Shown: positions 17,409 through 27,042, counted from the stretch's first letter. The stretch: 64,000 bases of DNA from Conyzicola lurida (GCF_014204935.1 NZ_JACHMJ010000001.1:930001-994000); one strand, 5' to 3'. Numbers and translations: made by a program. The notes: generated by a model not told the origin, from the sequence alone.

Positions 17409-18907
17409 CCAACACCGCAGCCGCCACCAGCGCGGCACCGCCCATTCCGCGCCGAGCCTGGCAGGCGCTCGTCGTGCTGCTCGCCGGCATGTTCATCGCC
17501 CTGCTCGACACCACGATCGTCAACGTCGCGCTGCCCAGCATCCGCACGTCGCTCGACGCGTCGGAGGCGACGCTCTCCTGGATCATCTCCGGCTACGCGC
17601 TCTCCTTCGGCCTCGTGCTGATCCCCGCCGGCCGCCTCGGCGACCGTATCGGGCACAAGTGGGTATTCTTCACCGGTCTGGCGCTCTTCACCGCCGCGAG
17701 CCTCGCCTGCGGCCTCGCGCAGAACGACGTGCAGCTGATCATCGCCCGCGTCGTGCAGGGCTTCGCCGGCGGCATCTTCCTGCCCGCCGTCACCGCCTTC
17801 ATCCAGCTGCTCTTCCCCGCTCAGTCGCGGGGCAAGGCGTTCGCGATCATGGGCTCCGTGATCGGCGTCTCGACGGCCCTCGGCCCGATCGTCGGCGGTC
17901 TCATCATCGAGGCCTTCGGCGAGGAGAGCGGCTGGCGCCTCGTCTTCGGCGTCAACTTGCCGATCGGCGTCGTGGCGCTGATCGCCGCCGCCATCCTGCT
18001 GCCGAACGGCGCCGACGTGAAGGCCGCGAAGTCCGACGCCAAGTCGGGAATCGACGCGATCGGCCTCGTGCTGCTCTCCGCGGCGCTCATCGCGCTGCTC
18101 GTGCCGCTCATCGAGGGCGAAGACCAGGGCTGGCCGCTCTGGACGTTCCTCACCCTCGCCGCCGGCGTGCTGCTCATCGTCGCCTTCGCCTTCTGGGAGA
18201 TCGCGTACACGAAGCGCGGCAACAGCCCGCTCGTGCCGCCGCACCTGTTCAGCCACCCGGCCTTCACCGGCGGAACGATCCTCGCGCTCGTCTACTTCGC
18301 GGCCTTCACCAGCATCTTCTTCGTGATCTCGCTGCTCTGGCAGTCGGGCCTCGGGCACACCGCGCTCGAGTCCGGCCTCGTGTCGATCCCGTTCGCGATC
18401 GGCTCGATCATCGGGTCGTCGCAGAGCAACCGCCTCACCGCACGGCTCGGCCGCAATGTGCTGATCATCGGTGTCGCGCTGCTCTCCGCCGGCCTCATCG
18501 CCGTCTTCCTATTGCTGCTCACCGTGCCGGGCGCCGACCTGACGAACTGGATGCTGCTGCTCCCGCTGCTCTTCGCCGGGCTCGGCAACGGCCTGTTCAT
18601 CGCCCCGAACGCCCAGTTCATCGTGGCGACCGTCGACCGCTCCGAGGCGGGCGGGGCGAGCGGCGTCATCGGCGTCATGCAGCGGATCGGCAGCGCCGTC
18701 GGTATCGCGGTGGTCGGAAGCGTGCTGTTCGCGGGAATCGCGAACGCCGACATCCGGGGTCCCGGCGACGTGGCACAGGCCTTCACCGACGCCGCCTCGT
18801 GGGCCATCGGATTGAGCGCGGCGCTCAGTATCGTGGCGCTGGTTCTCGTCTTCGCGCTACCGAAGTCCGTGTCATCCGGCCACGCCCCTGTGGTGTCGGA
18901 GGGATAG
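17405..18907 (+). CDS. MFS multidrug transporter, DHA2-type (EmrB/QacA)
   Basis: The 500-residue protein has about 14 predicted helices. The family motif near helix 1 is FIALLDTTIVNVALPSI, motif A is in GRLGDRIGHKWVF, and a motif-C-like proline/glycine helix occurs at IGVSTALGPIVGGLI. Members export drugs or secondary metabolites by proton antiport. It is co-transcribed with padR (4-bp overlap), which likely senses an exported compound. Its stop codon abuts the stop of the convergent acyltransferase gene, with no room for a terminator. Confidence 0.9.
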   Translation: MTNTAAATSAAPPIPRRAWQALVVLLAGMFIALLDTTIVNVALPSIRTSLDASEATLSWIISGYALSFGLVLIPAGRLGDRIGHKWVFFTGLALFTAASLACGLAQNDVQLIIARVVQGFAGGIFLPAVTAFIQLLFPAQSRGKAFAIMGSVIGVSTALGPIVGGLIIEAFGEESGWRLVFGVNLPIGVVALIAAAILLPNGADVKAAKSDAKSGIDAIGLVLLSAALIALLVPLIEGEDQGWPLWTFLTLAAGVLLIVAFAFWEIAYTKRGNSPLVPPHLFSHPAFTGGTILALVYFAAFTSIFFVISLLWQSGLGHTALESGLVSIPFAIGSIIGSSQSNRLTARLGRNVLIIGVALLSAGLIAVFLLLLTVPGADLTNWMLLLPLLFAGLGNGLFIAPNAQFIVATVDRSEAGGASGVIGVMQRIGSAVGIAVVGSVLFAGIANADIRGPGDVAQAFTDAASWAIGLSAALSIVALVLVFALPKSVSSGHAPVVSEG

Positions 18908-20053
18908 TTACGACCGTCGCGAACCCGTGGGGTCGGTGCGTGAGGAACGCATCGGCCCCTCCGGCTGTTCGACGAACAGCCAGCGCGGCTTCGGTTCGAT
19001 GATCGGCCGGAAGATGCGGCGCACGAGCGGCGACGAGAGCGCGATCGAGATGGCGATGCAGGCGAGGATCATGCTGAGCAGCCAGGTCGCCGACGCGTGT
19101 TCGTCCTTGAGGATCCCGGTCTCGCGCAGCGGGTAGAGGATGAAGCTGTGCAGCAGGTACACGTACATCGTGGCCGAGCCGAAGCCGGTGATCCAGGTGT
19201 CGCCGCGGGGGATGAGCATAAAGAACGCCGCCGTCAGCAGCACGGCGAGCCCGATCAGCCCGAGCCGCACGAGGCCAGCCCACCACTGGTCCTCGCCGAG
19301 CGCGGTGTACGAATCGTCGTAGAAGAACCAGAAGCGCAGGTCGATATCGCGCCAGAACTGGATGTTGACGACCACGACGACGAGCCAGGCGCCGAGCACC
19401 GCCGCGGCGACACCGCGGAGCCACCAGGTGTGCTCCACGACTCCGCGCCAGCGGTCGACGATGCCCCACTCTTTCGCCTTCCAGCCGAGGATGAAGAAGG
19501 GCAGGATGCCGATGGCCCGGGAGAGCGAGAAGGTGCTGTCCACATTGCCCAGATAGCCGACCCCGACCGAGGCCGCGAGAGCGATGAGCAGCGGGAATCT
19601 CAGCAGGGCCAGATACGGCAGGATCAGCCGGAAGATGCCGAGCGCCAGCAAGAACCACAGCGTCCAGCTCGGCTGCGTCGGGTTGAACTCGCGCTTGCCC
19701 TCGACGAGGTACTGCACGAGCGTCCAGATCGACTCCATGATCACGTACGGCACGATGATGTCGGTGATGACCTTGGTCATCTGCCGCACGCCGGGCGGGC
19801 CGGGCTTGGAGAAGTAGCCGCTGATGATGGCGAACGCCGGCATGTGGAACGCGTAGATGAACAGGTAGACGATGAGCGCGTTGTTCGAGTCGGAGGTCAG
19901 CCGCTGGATGCCGTGGCCGATCACGACGAGAGCGACGCAGAGGAACCGGGCGTTGTCCCAGAACGGCACCCGCTCCTTCGCCGCCGTCTTCGCCTTCGGG
20001 GCGGTTCGAGGCGCTGCGGGCGCGGCCGTCGGGGGCGGGGTCACGGCTGTCAT
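18908..20053 (-). CDS. Integral membrane acyltransferase (Acyl_transf_3 / OafA-like)
   Basis: The 381-residue protein has about ten helices and the family's key N-terminal histidine in LVVIGHGIQRL, plus FAFHMPAFAIISGYF-like sequence (YAFHMPAFAIISGY) soon after. Such enzymes O-acetylate envelope glycans or lipids. An Ala/Pro-rich cytoplasmic N-terminus of about 28 residues precedes the first helix, and a charged tail follows the last. Transcription is probably leaderless: TACACT lies 7 bases before the ATG. It is divergent from an SDR gene across a 32-bp gap. Confidence 0.8.
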   Translation of the reverse strand: MTAVTPPPTAAPAAPRTAPKAKTAAKERVPFWDNARFLCVALVVIGHGIQRLTSDSNNALIVYLFIYAFHMPAFAIISGYFSKPGPPGVRQMTKVITDIIVPYVIMESIWTLVQYLVEGKREFNPTQPSWTLWFLLALGIFRLILPYLALLRFPLLIALAASVGVGYLGNVDSTFSLSRAIGILPFFILGWKAKEWGIVDRWRGVVEHTWWLRGVAAAVLGAWLVVVVVNIQFWRDIDLRFWFFYDDSYTALGEDQWWAGLVRLGLIGLAVLLTAAFFMLIPRGDTWITGFGSATMYVYLLHSFILYPLRETGILKDEHASATWLLSMILACIAISIALSSPLVRRIFRPIIEPKPRWLFVEQPEGPMRSSRTDPTGSRRS

Positions 20054-20060
20054 CCGTGCC

Positions 20061-20079
20061 AGTGTACCGACGGTACTTT
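20061..20079. promoter_or_regulatory. Divergent leaderless promoters around the palindrome GTACCG-A-CGGTAC
   Basis: Only 32 bp separate two divergent ATGs. On the minus strand TACACT (20066-20061) is 7 bases from the ATG at 20053; on the plus strand TACTTT (20074-20079) is 6 bases from the ATG at 20086. The perfect palindrome GTACCG-A-CGGTAC (20064-20076) joins and partly overlaps both -10 boxes, so a protein bound there would block both promoters. Confidence 0.5.
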
Positions 20080-20085
20080 TAACGC

Positions 20086-20859
20086 ATGACTTCTCGACGC
20101 GTTGTAGTGACCGGTGCTAGCTCAGGAATCGGCGCCGCCAGCGTCCGACTCTTCCGCGAGAAGGGCTGGGACGTCGTCGGTGTCGCCCGCCGGGCCGACC
20201 GGCTCGAGGCGCTCGCCGCGGAGACCGGCGCCGACACCTTCGTCGCAGACCTCACCGTGCAGGCCGACGTCGACGCCCTTCGCGACTACCTCGCCGAGCT
20301 CGGCCCCGTGCACGCCCTCGTCAACAACGCGGGCGGAGCCTTCGGCCTCGCCTCGGTCGAGGAGTCGGACCCCGAGGACTGGCTGCGGATGTTCGCCGTC
20401 AACGTCGTGGCGGTGAAGCGTGTCACCTCCGCGCTCCTGCCCCTGCTGCGCCTGGCCGCCGCGGACGCCGGCGGTGCCGACATCCTCACTGTCACGTCGA
20501 TCGCGGGTCACGTCGCCTACGAGGGCGGCGGCGGGTACAACGCCGCCAAGTTCGGTGCGCACGCCGTGATGGAGGTGCTGCGCCTCGAGCTCGCCGGCGA
20601 GCCGATCCGCGTGATCGAGGTCGCGCCCGGAATGGTCAAGACCGAGGAGTTCTCCCTCGTGCGCTTCGGCGGCGATCAGGCGAAGGCCGACGCCGTCTAC
20701 GACAACGTCGCGAATCCGTTGATTGCCGAGGATGTCGCAGAGGCGATCGTCCACGCGATCGAACTGCCCGCGCACGTCAACCTCGACCTCGTCACGGTCA
20801 AGCCGGTGGCGCAGGCCGCCCCGCACAAGGTCGTCAGGGGAGAGCTGGCGCCTCGCTAG
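20086..20859 (+). CDS. Short-chain dehydrogenase/reductase (YdfG-like SDR)
   Basis: The 257-residue classical SDR has the cofactor motif TGASSGIG at the N-terminus, ARRADR after beta-2 (favouring NADP), NNAGG, the catalytic Ser in TVTSIAGH and the YxxxK pair in YNAAK, then the closing VAPGMVKTEEF. It is probably a hydroxy-acid or serine dehydrogenase-like enzyme, but the substrate cannot be read. The last codons overlap the end of the convergent MFS gene by 26 bases. Confidence 0.88.
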   Translation: MTSRRVVVTGASSGIGAASVRLFREKGWDVVGVARRADRLEALAAETGADTFVADLTVQADVDALRDYLAELGPVHALVNNAGGAFGLASVEESDPEDWLRMFAVNVVAVKRVTSALLPLLRLAAADAGGADILTVTSIAGHVAYEGGGGYNAAKFGAHAVMEVLRLELAGEPIRVIEVAPGMVKTEEFSLVRFGGDQAKADAVYDNVANPLIAEDVAEAIVHAIELPAHVNLDLVTVKPVAQAAPHKVVRGELAPR

Positions 20860-22315
20860 CCGCGACGTCGTCCTCGATCACGACGTCCGCGTCGGCGAAG
20901 GCGAGCTTCGGCACGAGGAACAGCAGCACGGCCGCGACGAGCGCGCCGACGCCGCAGATCGTGAACACGGTGAGGTAGCCGAACAGGCTCGACGCCGTGC
21001 TGCCCGCGATCTGTACGGTGCCCGCCGCCAACAGCACCGCGAATACCGACGACGCGAACGAGCCGCCGATGGTCTTCGTGGTGTTGGTGAGCGCGGTGGC
21101 GATGCCGGTCTGCCCGCGCGGGGCCGCCGCTGCCGCGGCCGCCGGGAGTGCCCCGACGAGCGCGCCGGCGCCAATGCCCGCCACGATCATGTTCGTGAAG
21201 ACGTGCAGCGTCGTGTCGTGGAACGGCAGGAACAGGAAGTACCCGCCGGCGACGAAGAACGCCGCGATGATCAGTGCGATGCGGGGCGTCGTCAGCCGGG
21301 AGACCAGCGGGTAGAGCAGGGCGCCGACGATGAGCGACACGAGGTACGCGCCGATCAGGTACGAGATGTTCGACGCGTCGAGGGAGAGGCCGTAGCCCAC
21401 CTCGTCTCGCTCGGTGCCCGCGAAGGTGGAGAGCGGCGCCTGTGCGCCGAGCAGGCTGATGCCGATGAGGCCGGCCGTCAGCTGCACCGGCCACATGTTC
21501 GGTTGGCGCAGCACGCGCAGGTCGATCGCCGGGTCTTTCTGCTTCAGCTCGTAGCGGCCCCACGGGATGAAGACCAGCACACCGGCGACCATCAGTACGT
21601 AGACCCACCACGTGCCGGCGCCGTTGATGCGCAGGAAGGTGAGGCCCGAGGTGATGAGCAGCAGTCCGATGCTCAGCACGCTGAAGCCGACCACGTCGAG
21701 CGAGCGGCCGGGCAGCGGCTCGGACTCGGGAACGCCGAACATTATGACGAAGAACGCGAGCGTCACGGCCACGGCGGGCACGAATAGCGTGAGGGTCACG
21801 TCGCCGCCGAGCGCGGTGAAGATGCGTCCCCCGGCGAGCGCGCCGACGATGGCGCCGGTCTGCAGGGCGACGACGAGGAAGCCCGCGGCCTTGCGGGTGG
21901 CGGAGGCCGCGGTTCCGGTGCGGCGGCCGCGGTCGAAGATGAGCGCGATCTCGAGGGGGAGCCACACGGTCAGGAAGCCCTGCAGCGACCACGCGATGAG
22001 GAAACTGGTGAAGTCTCCGGTGAACGCGAGCCACCAGGTGGCGCCCGCGGTGACGACGGTCGACGCGAGCAGGATGCGCTTGTGGCCGTACATGTCGCCG
22101 AGCTTGGCGAGAATGGGCACGCAGAGCGCTGCGACGAGCAACTGGGCGGCCTCGAACCAGTTGAAGTCGGCGTCCCTGATGCCGAGGTGTTCGACCAGGT
22201 CGGGGATCAGCGGGATGTAGAAGCCCTGCATGATGCCGCTCACGATCTCGACCACGAAGAGATACCCGATGAGACCGAAAGTGACCGCGCCAGCCCTGCC
22301 CCGAAGTTTCGTCAT
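20834..22315 (-). CDS. MFS transporter
   Basis: The 493-residue protein has 12-14 predicted helices. A motif-A-like loop (KLGDMYGHKRIL) lies between helices 2 and 3, and a charged cytoplasmic tail closes the protein. It is a drug-exporter-like member, with the substrate unknown. TAGCAT on the minus strand (22327-22322) is 6 bases before the ATG, suggesting a leaderless mRNA. The 3' end overlaps the SDR gene on the other strand by 26 bases. No dedicated regulator gene is adjacent. Confidence 0.85.
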   Translation of the reverse strand: MTKLRGRAGAVTFGLIGYLFVVEIVSGIMQGFYIPLIPDLVEHLGIRDADFNWFEAAQLLVAALCVPILAKLGDMYGHKRILLASTVVTAGATWWLAFTGDFTSFLIAWSLQGFLTVWLPLEIALIFDRGRRTGTAASATRKAAGFLVVALQTGAIVGALAGGRIFTALGGDVTLTLFVPAVAVTLAFFVIMFGVPESEPLPGRSLDVVGFSVLSIGLLLITSGLTFLRINGAGTWWVYVLMVAGVLVFIPWGRYELKQKDPAIDLRVLRQPNMWPVQLTAGLIGISLLGAQAPLSTFAGTERDEVGYGLSLDASNISYLIGAYLVSLIVGALLYPLVSRLTTPRIALIIAAFFVAGGYFLFLPFHDTTLHVFTNMIVAGIGAGALVGALPAAAAAAAPRGQTGIATALTNTTKTIGGSFASSVFAVLLAAGTVQIAGSTASSLFGYLTVFTICGVGALVAAVLLFLVPKLAFADADVVIEDDVAASEAPALP

Positions 22316-22373
22316 GAACGGATGCTAGCGGCTCCGTCCCCCGCGGGCTTCCGTGGCGGGATACCGTGTCTCT

Positions 22374-22919
22374 ATGACTTTCCTCGCATCCGATGTTCCT
22401 CCCGCGCCCGAACTCACACCCGACCGGGAGGTGCTCACCTGGGACCAGTTCGGGGTGGCGTCACGTGAGCTCGGACGCGAGGTTCTGACGAGCGGGTTCG
22501 TGCCCGACGTCGTGGTCGCCATCGCCCGCGGCGGACTGCTGCTGGCCGGGTCGATCGCCTATGCGATCGGCGCCAAGAGCTGCGGTGCGATGAACATCGA
22601 GTTCTACACCGGTGTCGGCGAGCGCCTGCCCGAGCCGGTCATGCTCGCGCCCATGTTCGACGACTCCACCCTCTCGGGCAAGAACGTGCTGCTCGTCGAC
22701 GACGTCTCCGATTCCGGTCGTACCCTCGCCATGGTCGACCAGCTGCTCAAGGCGAGCGGCGCCGAGGTGCGCACCGTCGTGCTGTACACGAAGCCCGGAA
22801 CGGTGCACGTGCCGAACTACAGCTGGAAGACCACGGACCGCTGGATCAACTTCCCCTGGTCGGTGCTTCCGGTCGTCGAGGTCGAGGGCATCGTCCCCAC
22901 CCGCGGGGCGGACGCGTGA
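22374..22919 (+). CDS. Phosphoribosyltransferase (xanthine/hypoxanthine-type)
   Basis: The 181-residue type I phosphoribosyltransferase has the PRPP-binding motif VLLVDDVSDSGRTLAM in the middle, an early VAIARGGLLLAG loop, and a C-terminal hood with the stretch WINFPWS. It probably salvages a purine base using PRPP. TACCGT is 6 bases before the ATG, so the mRNA is probably leaderless. The stop overlaps the GTG of the next gene, an S51-like peptidase, by 4 bases. Base specificity is not certain. Confidence 0.87.
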   Translation: MTFLASDVPPAPELTPDREVLTWDQFGVASRELGREVLTSGFVPDVVVAIARGGLLLAGSIAYAIGAKSCGAMNIEFYTGVGERLPEPVMLAPMFDDSTLSGKNVLLVDDVSDSGRTLAMVDQLLKASGAEVRTVVLYTKPGTVHVPNYSWKTTDRWINFPWSVLPVVEVEGIVPTRGADA

Positions 22920-23620
22920 GCATCCACCTGGTCGGCGGCGGCTGGGCCGAGGACTACGACGGCGAGGTCTACGTCGACTTCATCGCCGAGGCGTCCGCTC
23001 GGGCCGCGGTCAGCGGCCGCACCCGGGCGCGCATTGCCGTACTGCTGGTGGGCGCGGACGGCGACGACTACGCCCGACTGCTCGCCCGGGTCGCGCCGTG
23101 CGAACCCGTCGTGACCGCGGTCGCCGAGGGCGAACTCTTCACCTCTACCGTGCTCTCCGACATCGACGGACTGTTCATCGGCGGCGGACTCACTCCGGCC
23201 TACCTCGACGCCGTCGCACCCCTGGTCGATGAAATCCGGATGCTCGTGGCCGACTCCCTGCCGTACATCGGCTTTTCCGCCGGGGCCGCGATCGCCGCGG
23301 ACACCGCCGTCATCGGCGGCTGGAAGATCGGCGACATCCCCGTCTGTGCCGAGAGCGCGGGCGAAGACCTCGAGGACGTCACCGTCGCCCAGGGTCTCGG
23401 TCTGGTCGACCTCGCCATCGACGTGCACGCCGCACAGTGGGGAACGCTCTCGCGTCTCGTCGCCGCGACCGAGGCCGGCCTCATCGACGGCGGTATCGCG
23501 ATCGACGAGTACACCGCGCTGATCGTCGGCGACGACTCGCTGCGGGTCGTGGGTGCTGGCAGCGTCTGGCAGGTCAACCAGCACGACGACGGCGTACTCG
23601 TCTCGACGCTCGGCGCCTGA
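22916..23620 (+). CDS. Peptidase S51-like / class I glutamine amidotransferase-like protein
   Basis: The 234-residue protein has the dipeptidase E/cyanophycinase-type fold. The nucleophile Ser is in [10 protein letters not shown], preceded by [15 protein letters not shown], and a later His and acidic residues complete a plausible site. It starts with GTG overlapping the phosphoribosyltransferase stop. It is shorter than cyanophycinase and has no secretion signal. The substrate is unknown; an alpha-aspartyl peptide is possible. Confidence 0.75.
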   Translation: MSIHLVGGGWAEDYDGEVYVDFIAEASARAAVSGRTRARIAVLLVGADGDDYARLLARVAPCEPVVTAVAEGELFTSTVLSDIDGLFIGGGLTPAYLDAVAPLVDEIRMLVADSLPYIGFSAGAAIAADTAVIGGWKIGDIPVCAESAGEDLEDVTVAQGLGLVDLAIDVHAAQWGTLSRLVAATEAGLIDGGIAIDEYTALIVGDDSLRVVGAGSVWQVNQHDDGVLVSTLGA

Positions 23621-23628
23621 GTCACCGC

Positions 23629-24306
23629 ATGACTCCGCACCCCATCGCCGAGCTGATGGACCCGGGCTGGGCCGACGCACTGGAACCCGTGGCCCCGCGC
23701 ATCGCCGAGATGGGCGACTTCCTGCGCGCCGAGACGGCGGCCGGCCGCGGCTACCTGCCGGACGGCAACCACGTGCTGCGCGCCTTCACCCGCCCGCTCG
23801 CCGACGTGCGCGTGTTGATCGTCGGCCAGGACCCGTACCCGACGCCCGGGCACCCGATCGGGCTGTCGTTCGCGGTCGACCGGCACGTGCGGCCGGTGCC
23901 GCGGAGTCTCGCGAACATCTACCGCGAGCTGCGGGACGACCTCGGCATCCCGACGCCCGAGCACGGCGATCTGGGCTCGTGGGCGGACCACGGGGTCATG
24001 CTGCTCAACCGCGTGCTCACGGTGCAACCCGGGGCCGCGGCATCCCATCGTGGGAAAGGCTGGGAGCAGGTCACCGACGCTGCCATCGGGGCACTGGTCG
24101 CCCGGCGCAGCCCGCTCGTCGCGATCCTGTGGGGGAGGGACGCGCAGGCGCTCGCCCCTCTTCTCGGCGATACCCCCGTGATCGCCTCGGCGCACCCCAG
24201 CCCGCTCTCCGCCTCGCGCGGGTTCTTCGGGTCGCGGCCGTTCTCCCGGGCGAATGCCGCGCTCGAGGCCCAGGGAGCGGAAGCGGTCGACTGGAGCATC
24301 GGCTGA
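23629..24306 (+). CDS. ung: Uracil-DNA glycosylase (family 1)
   Basis: The 225-residue enzyme excises uracil from DNA at the start of base excision repair. The water-activating Asp68 is in [16 protein letters not shown], the uracil-binding Asn is in MLLNRVLTV, and the leucine-loop motif is [11 protein letters not shown] near the C-terminus. I start at the ATG at 23629, nine bases after the upstream stop; the longer frame crosses the previous gene. The length is normal for family 1. Confidence 0.95.
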   Translation: MTPHPIAELMDPGWADALEPVAPRIAEMGDFLRAETAAGRGYLPDGNHVLRAFTRPLADVRVLIVGQDPYPTPGHPIGLSFAVDRHVRPVPRSLANIYRELRDDLGIPTPEHGDLGSWADHGVMLLNRVLTVQPGAAASHRGKGWEQVTDAAIGALVARRSPLVAILWGRDAQALAPLLGDTPVIASAHPSPLSASRGFFGSRPFSRANAALEAQGAEAVDWSIG

Positions 24307-24346
24307 ACCCTTGTTGAGCTTCGCTCGACGGGGTACCTTCGGTGCC

Positions 24347-25252
24347 ATGGCTGCCGCAACCACCATCGATGTCTCGCGCCTGTCGAAGTCCTTCGGCCAG
24401 GTGAACGCCGTCTCCGACCTGTCGTTCCGGGTGGAGCCCGGGCAGGTCACCGGGTTCCTCGGTCCGAACGGGGCAGGCAAGACCACGACCCTGCGCACGC
24501 TGCTCGGGCTCGTCGCGCCGAGTTCCGGAACCGCCACCTTCGGCGGGGTGCCGTACCGTGACCTGCCCGACCCGCTCGCCACCGTGGGGACCGCGCTCGA
24601 GGCATCGAGCTTCCACCCGGGGCGCACCGCCCACGATCACCTCGCGGTCTACGCGCGGTCCGCGGGCGTCGACCGGTCCCGGGTCGACCGCGTGCTCGCG
24701 CAGGTCGGGCTGACCGCCGTCGGAAAACGCCGCGTCGGCGGGTTCTCGCTCGGTATGCGCCAGCGGCTCGGCCTCGCGTTCGCCCTGCTCGGCGACCCGC
24801 GGGTGCTCGTGCTCGACGAACCGGTCAACGGCCTCGACCCCGAGGGCATCCGCTGGATCCGCGGCTTCCTCCAGCAGCTCGCGTCCGAGGGGCGCACCGT
24901 GCTCGTCTCCTCGCACCTGCTCAGCGAAGTGCAGCAGAGCGTCGACCGCGCCGTGATCATCTCGAAGGGGCGTCTAGTCTACGAGGGCACGCTCGCAGGT
25001 CTCGAGACCGGCACGCGGGTCGCCGTCGACGCCCCCGACCGAGCCGCCCTGCTCTCCGCACTGCTCGCGGCCGGCGCCGACGTGCAGCAGACCGCCGACT
25101 CGCTCGTGGTCACCGGGGCCGACGCCTCCCGGGTGGGAGAGATCGCCCAGCACGCGGGCGTGCCGCTCAGCCACCTCGCCGCGGAACAGGCCGGGCTCGA
25201 AGAGGCATTCCTGAGACTGGTCGGCAGTGACACCCCGGGGAGCCCGTCGTGA
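24347..25252 (+). CDS. ABC transporter ATP-binding protein (CcmA/NatA-like)
   Basis: The 301-residue ATPase of a two-gene ABC exporter has Walker A GPNGAGKTT near residue 40, a diverged signature FSLGMRQRLG, Walker B VLVLDEPVNGLDPEG, and switch His in SSHLLSEV. A C-terminal extension of about 85 residues follows the ATPase core. TACCTT is 7 bases before the ATG at 24347, consistent with leaderless transcription. It overlaps the permease gene by 4 bases (GTGA). Confidence 0.9.
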   Translation: MAAATTIDVSRLSKSFGQVNAVSDLSFRVEPGQVTGFLGPNGAGKTTTLRTLLGLVAPSSGTATFGGVPYRDLPDPLATVGTALEASSFHPGRTAHDHLAVYARSAGVDRSRVDRVLAQVGLTAVGKRRVGGFSLGMRQRLGLAFALLGDPRVLVLDEPVNGLDPEGIRWIRGFLQQLASEGRTVLVSSHLLSEVQQSVDRAVIISKGRLVYEGTLAGLETGTRVAVDAPDRAALLSALLAAGADVQQTADSLVVTGADASRVGEIAQHAGVPLSHLAAEQAGLEEAFLRLVGSDTPGSPS

Positions 25253-26076
25253 TCGGCGCCGTCCGGGCCGAACTGGCCAAGGTATTCACGGTGCGGCTCT
25301 GGTGGATCCTGCTCCTCGTCCTGTTCGCGTACGTCGCGGTGGTCGCCGGCGCGCTCGCCGGCGTTTTCGGAACCATCGCGGGCGACATCCAGGACAACGG
25401 CCAGGGGCCGCAGGCCCCGCCCGTCGACCTCGGCGACGTGCATCTGATCGTCTACAGCACGGCCACCGCCATCGGCTACGTGTTCCCGGTGCTGCTCGGC
25501 GCGCTCGCCACCACGAGCGAGTTCCGGTACCAGACGCTGACGCCGACCTTCCTCGCCGACCCGCGCCGCGGACGCGTGCTCGCCGCCAAACTCGTGGCCA
25601 TGGTCGTCGTCGGCGCGCTCTACGGGGTGGTCTCGCTCGTCGCCTCGATCGGCGTCGGTGCGGCGGTGCTCGAGGCGGTGGGGCAGGATTCGCGACTGGA
25701 CGACAGCAACACGTGGGTGCTGGCGGCCCGCGTGATCCTGGCGATGGTGCTGTGGGCGGTCATCGGGGTGGGGCTCGGCTCGATCGTGCCCAACCAGGTC
25801 GCGGTCATCGTGATCGTGCTCGCGTTCACCCAGTTCGTCGAACCGCTGCTGCGCTCGGTGTCGTCGATCTGGGAGTGGACGGCGCGCGTGGGGCAGTTCC
25901 TCCCCGGGTCGGCGAGCGACGCCCTCGTCGGCTGGAGCGTCTTCACCTCCCTCGGCGCGGCCACGACCGAAGTCGTCGAACTCGAATGGTGGCAGGGGGG
26001 CCTGGTGCTGCTCGGCATCGCGGCGGTCGCGGCGGGCATCGGCTACCTCACCACCTGGAAGCGTGACGTGACCTGA
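25249..26076 (+). CDS. ABC-2-type transporter permease
   Basis: The 275-residue protein has six predicted helices, the first at about 15-40 and the last near the C-terminus, with an outer loop after helix 1 (DIQDNGQGPQAPP region). It uses a GTG start that overlaps the ATPase gene, so it is the membrane partner of that ATPase. The TSEFRYQTLTPTFLADP stretch after helix 2 is typical of this permease group. The exported substrate is unknown. Confidence 0.85.
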   Translation: MIGAVRAELAKVFTVRLWWILLLVLFAYVAVVAGALAGVFGTIAGDIQDNGQGPQAPPVDLGDVHLIVYSTATAIGYVFPVLLGALATTSEFRYQTLTPTFLADPRRGRVLAAKLVAMVVVGALYGVVSLVASIGVGAAVLEAVGQDSRLDDSNTWVLAARVILAMVLWAVIGVGLGSIVPNQVAVIVIVLAFTQFVEPLLRSVSSIWEWTARVGQFLPGSASDALVGWSVFTSLGAATTEVVELEWWQGGLVLLGIAAVAAGIGYLTTWKRDVT

Positions 26077-26117
26077 GCCTCGATCTGGTTGACTTGTCCT
26101 GAATGGAGGGCGCCACG

Positions 26118-26696
26118 ATGCTCGAAGAGGAATACCAGCCGCGACGCGTATTGCCGCCGCACCTCAAGAAGGCACCGGAGCCCGTGCCCACGTTCGAGTA
26201 CACGATCCGTCCCGCCGAAGCCGCCGATCTCCCGCACATCCGCGAGATCTACAACCACTACGTGTTGAACTCCACCGTCACCTTCGACGAGAAGCCGATG
26301 ACACTCGTCGCGCTGCGCAAGAAGTTCGCGGCGGTCGAGAAGCTCGGCTACCCGTACATCGTCGCGGTGAGCCCGAGCGGCCAGATCCTCGGCTACGCCT
26401 ACGTGTACCCGTGGAAGGAGAAGGCCGCCTACCGCTTCACCGTCGAGAACTCGATCTACCTCGGCCCCGCCTCGACCGGCAAGGGCCTCGGCAAGGTGCT
26501 GCTCGGCGAGCTGATCACCCGCTCCAAGGCGGCCGGCGTGAAGGAGATCATCGCCGTCATCGCCGACAAGGGCGCGGAGGGGTCGGTGAAGATCCACAAG
26601 GACTTCGGCTTCAAAGACGTCGGCCACATGGGCAAGGTCGGGTTCAAGTTCGGCCGCTGGCTCGGCACCTACATGATGCAGAAGAGCCTGAAATAA
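26118..26696 (+). CDS. GNAT N-acetyltransferase, phosphinothricin acetyltransferase-like
   Basis: The 192-residue protein has an N-terminal tail of about 30 residues and then a Pat/Bar-like GNAT domain (IRPAEAADLPHIREIYNHYVLNS region, with EKP after the first strand-helix unit and the acetyl-CoA loop in GPASTGKGLGKVLL). It may acetylate an amino acid or a toxic analogue. The ATG at 26118 has GGAGG eight bases upstream; an ATG at 26103 would place that Shine-Dalgarno inside the gene, so the shorter form is chosen. Confidence 0.82.
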   Translation: MLEEEYQPRRVLPPHLKKAPEPVPTFEYTIRPAEAADLPHIREIYNHYVLNSTVTFDEKPMTLVALRKKFAAVEKLGYPYIVAVSPSGQILGYAYVYPWKEKAAYRFTVENSIYLGPASTGKGLGKVLLGELITRSKAAGVKEIIAVIADKGAEGSVKIHKDFGFKDVGHMGKVGFKFGRWLGTYMMQKSLK

Positions 26697-26715
26697 GGGC
26701 TCGGGATGACGCGGG

Positions 26716-27042
26716 TCAGTGTTTCCCGCCGAGTTCCAGCAGCGTGACCCCGGCGACCACGAGCACCATGCCGGCGATCTGCGTCCAGGTCAGCGTCTCG
26801 TGGAACACCAGCCAGCTGATCGCCGCGACCAGCACGACCCCCACTCCTGCCCAGATCGCGTAGGCGATACCGAGCGGCACCCCCTTCGAGAGGGTCTGGG
26901 CGAGCATGGTGAACGCGAAGACGTAGCCGACCGCCACGATCGGGTACGCCCACCACACGGCACGTTCGCCGCTCGTGAGTTTGAGGAACGTGGTGGCGAT
27001 CACCTCGCCGACGATGGCCAGCGCGAGGAACAGGTAGCCCAT
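26716..27042 (-). CDS. Small multidrug resistance (SMR) family efflux protein
   Basis: The 108-residue protein has four membrane helices and the SMR hallmarks: membrane-embedded Glu13 in AIVGEVIATTFLK, and GIAYAIWAGVGVV in helix 3. It probably works as a dual-topology dimer exporting quaternary cations or guanidinium by proton exchange; EmrE-like and SugE/Gdx-like roles cannot be separated here. Its ATG overlaps the stop of the upstream SDR gene by one base, so the two form an operon. Confidence 0.9.
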   Translation of the reverse strand: MGYLFLALAIVGEVIATTFLKLTSGERAVWWAYPIVAVGYVFAFTMLAQTLSKGVPLGIAYAIWAGVGVVLVAAISWLVFHETLTWTQIAGMVLVVAGVTLLELGGKH

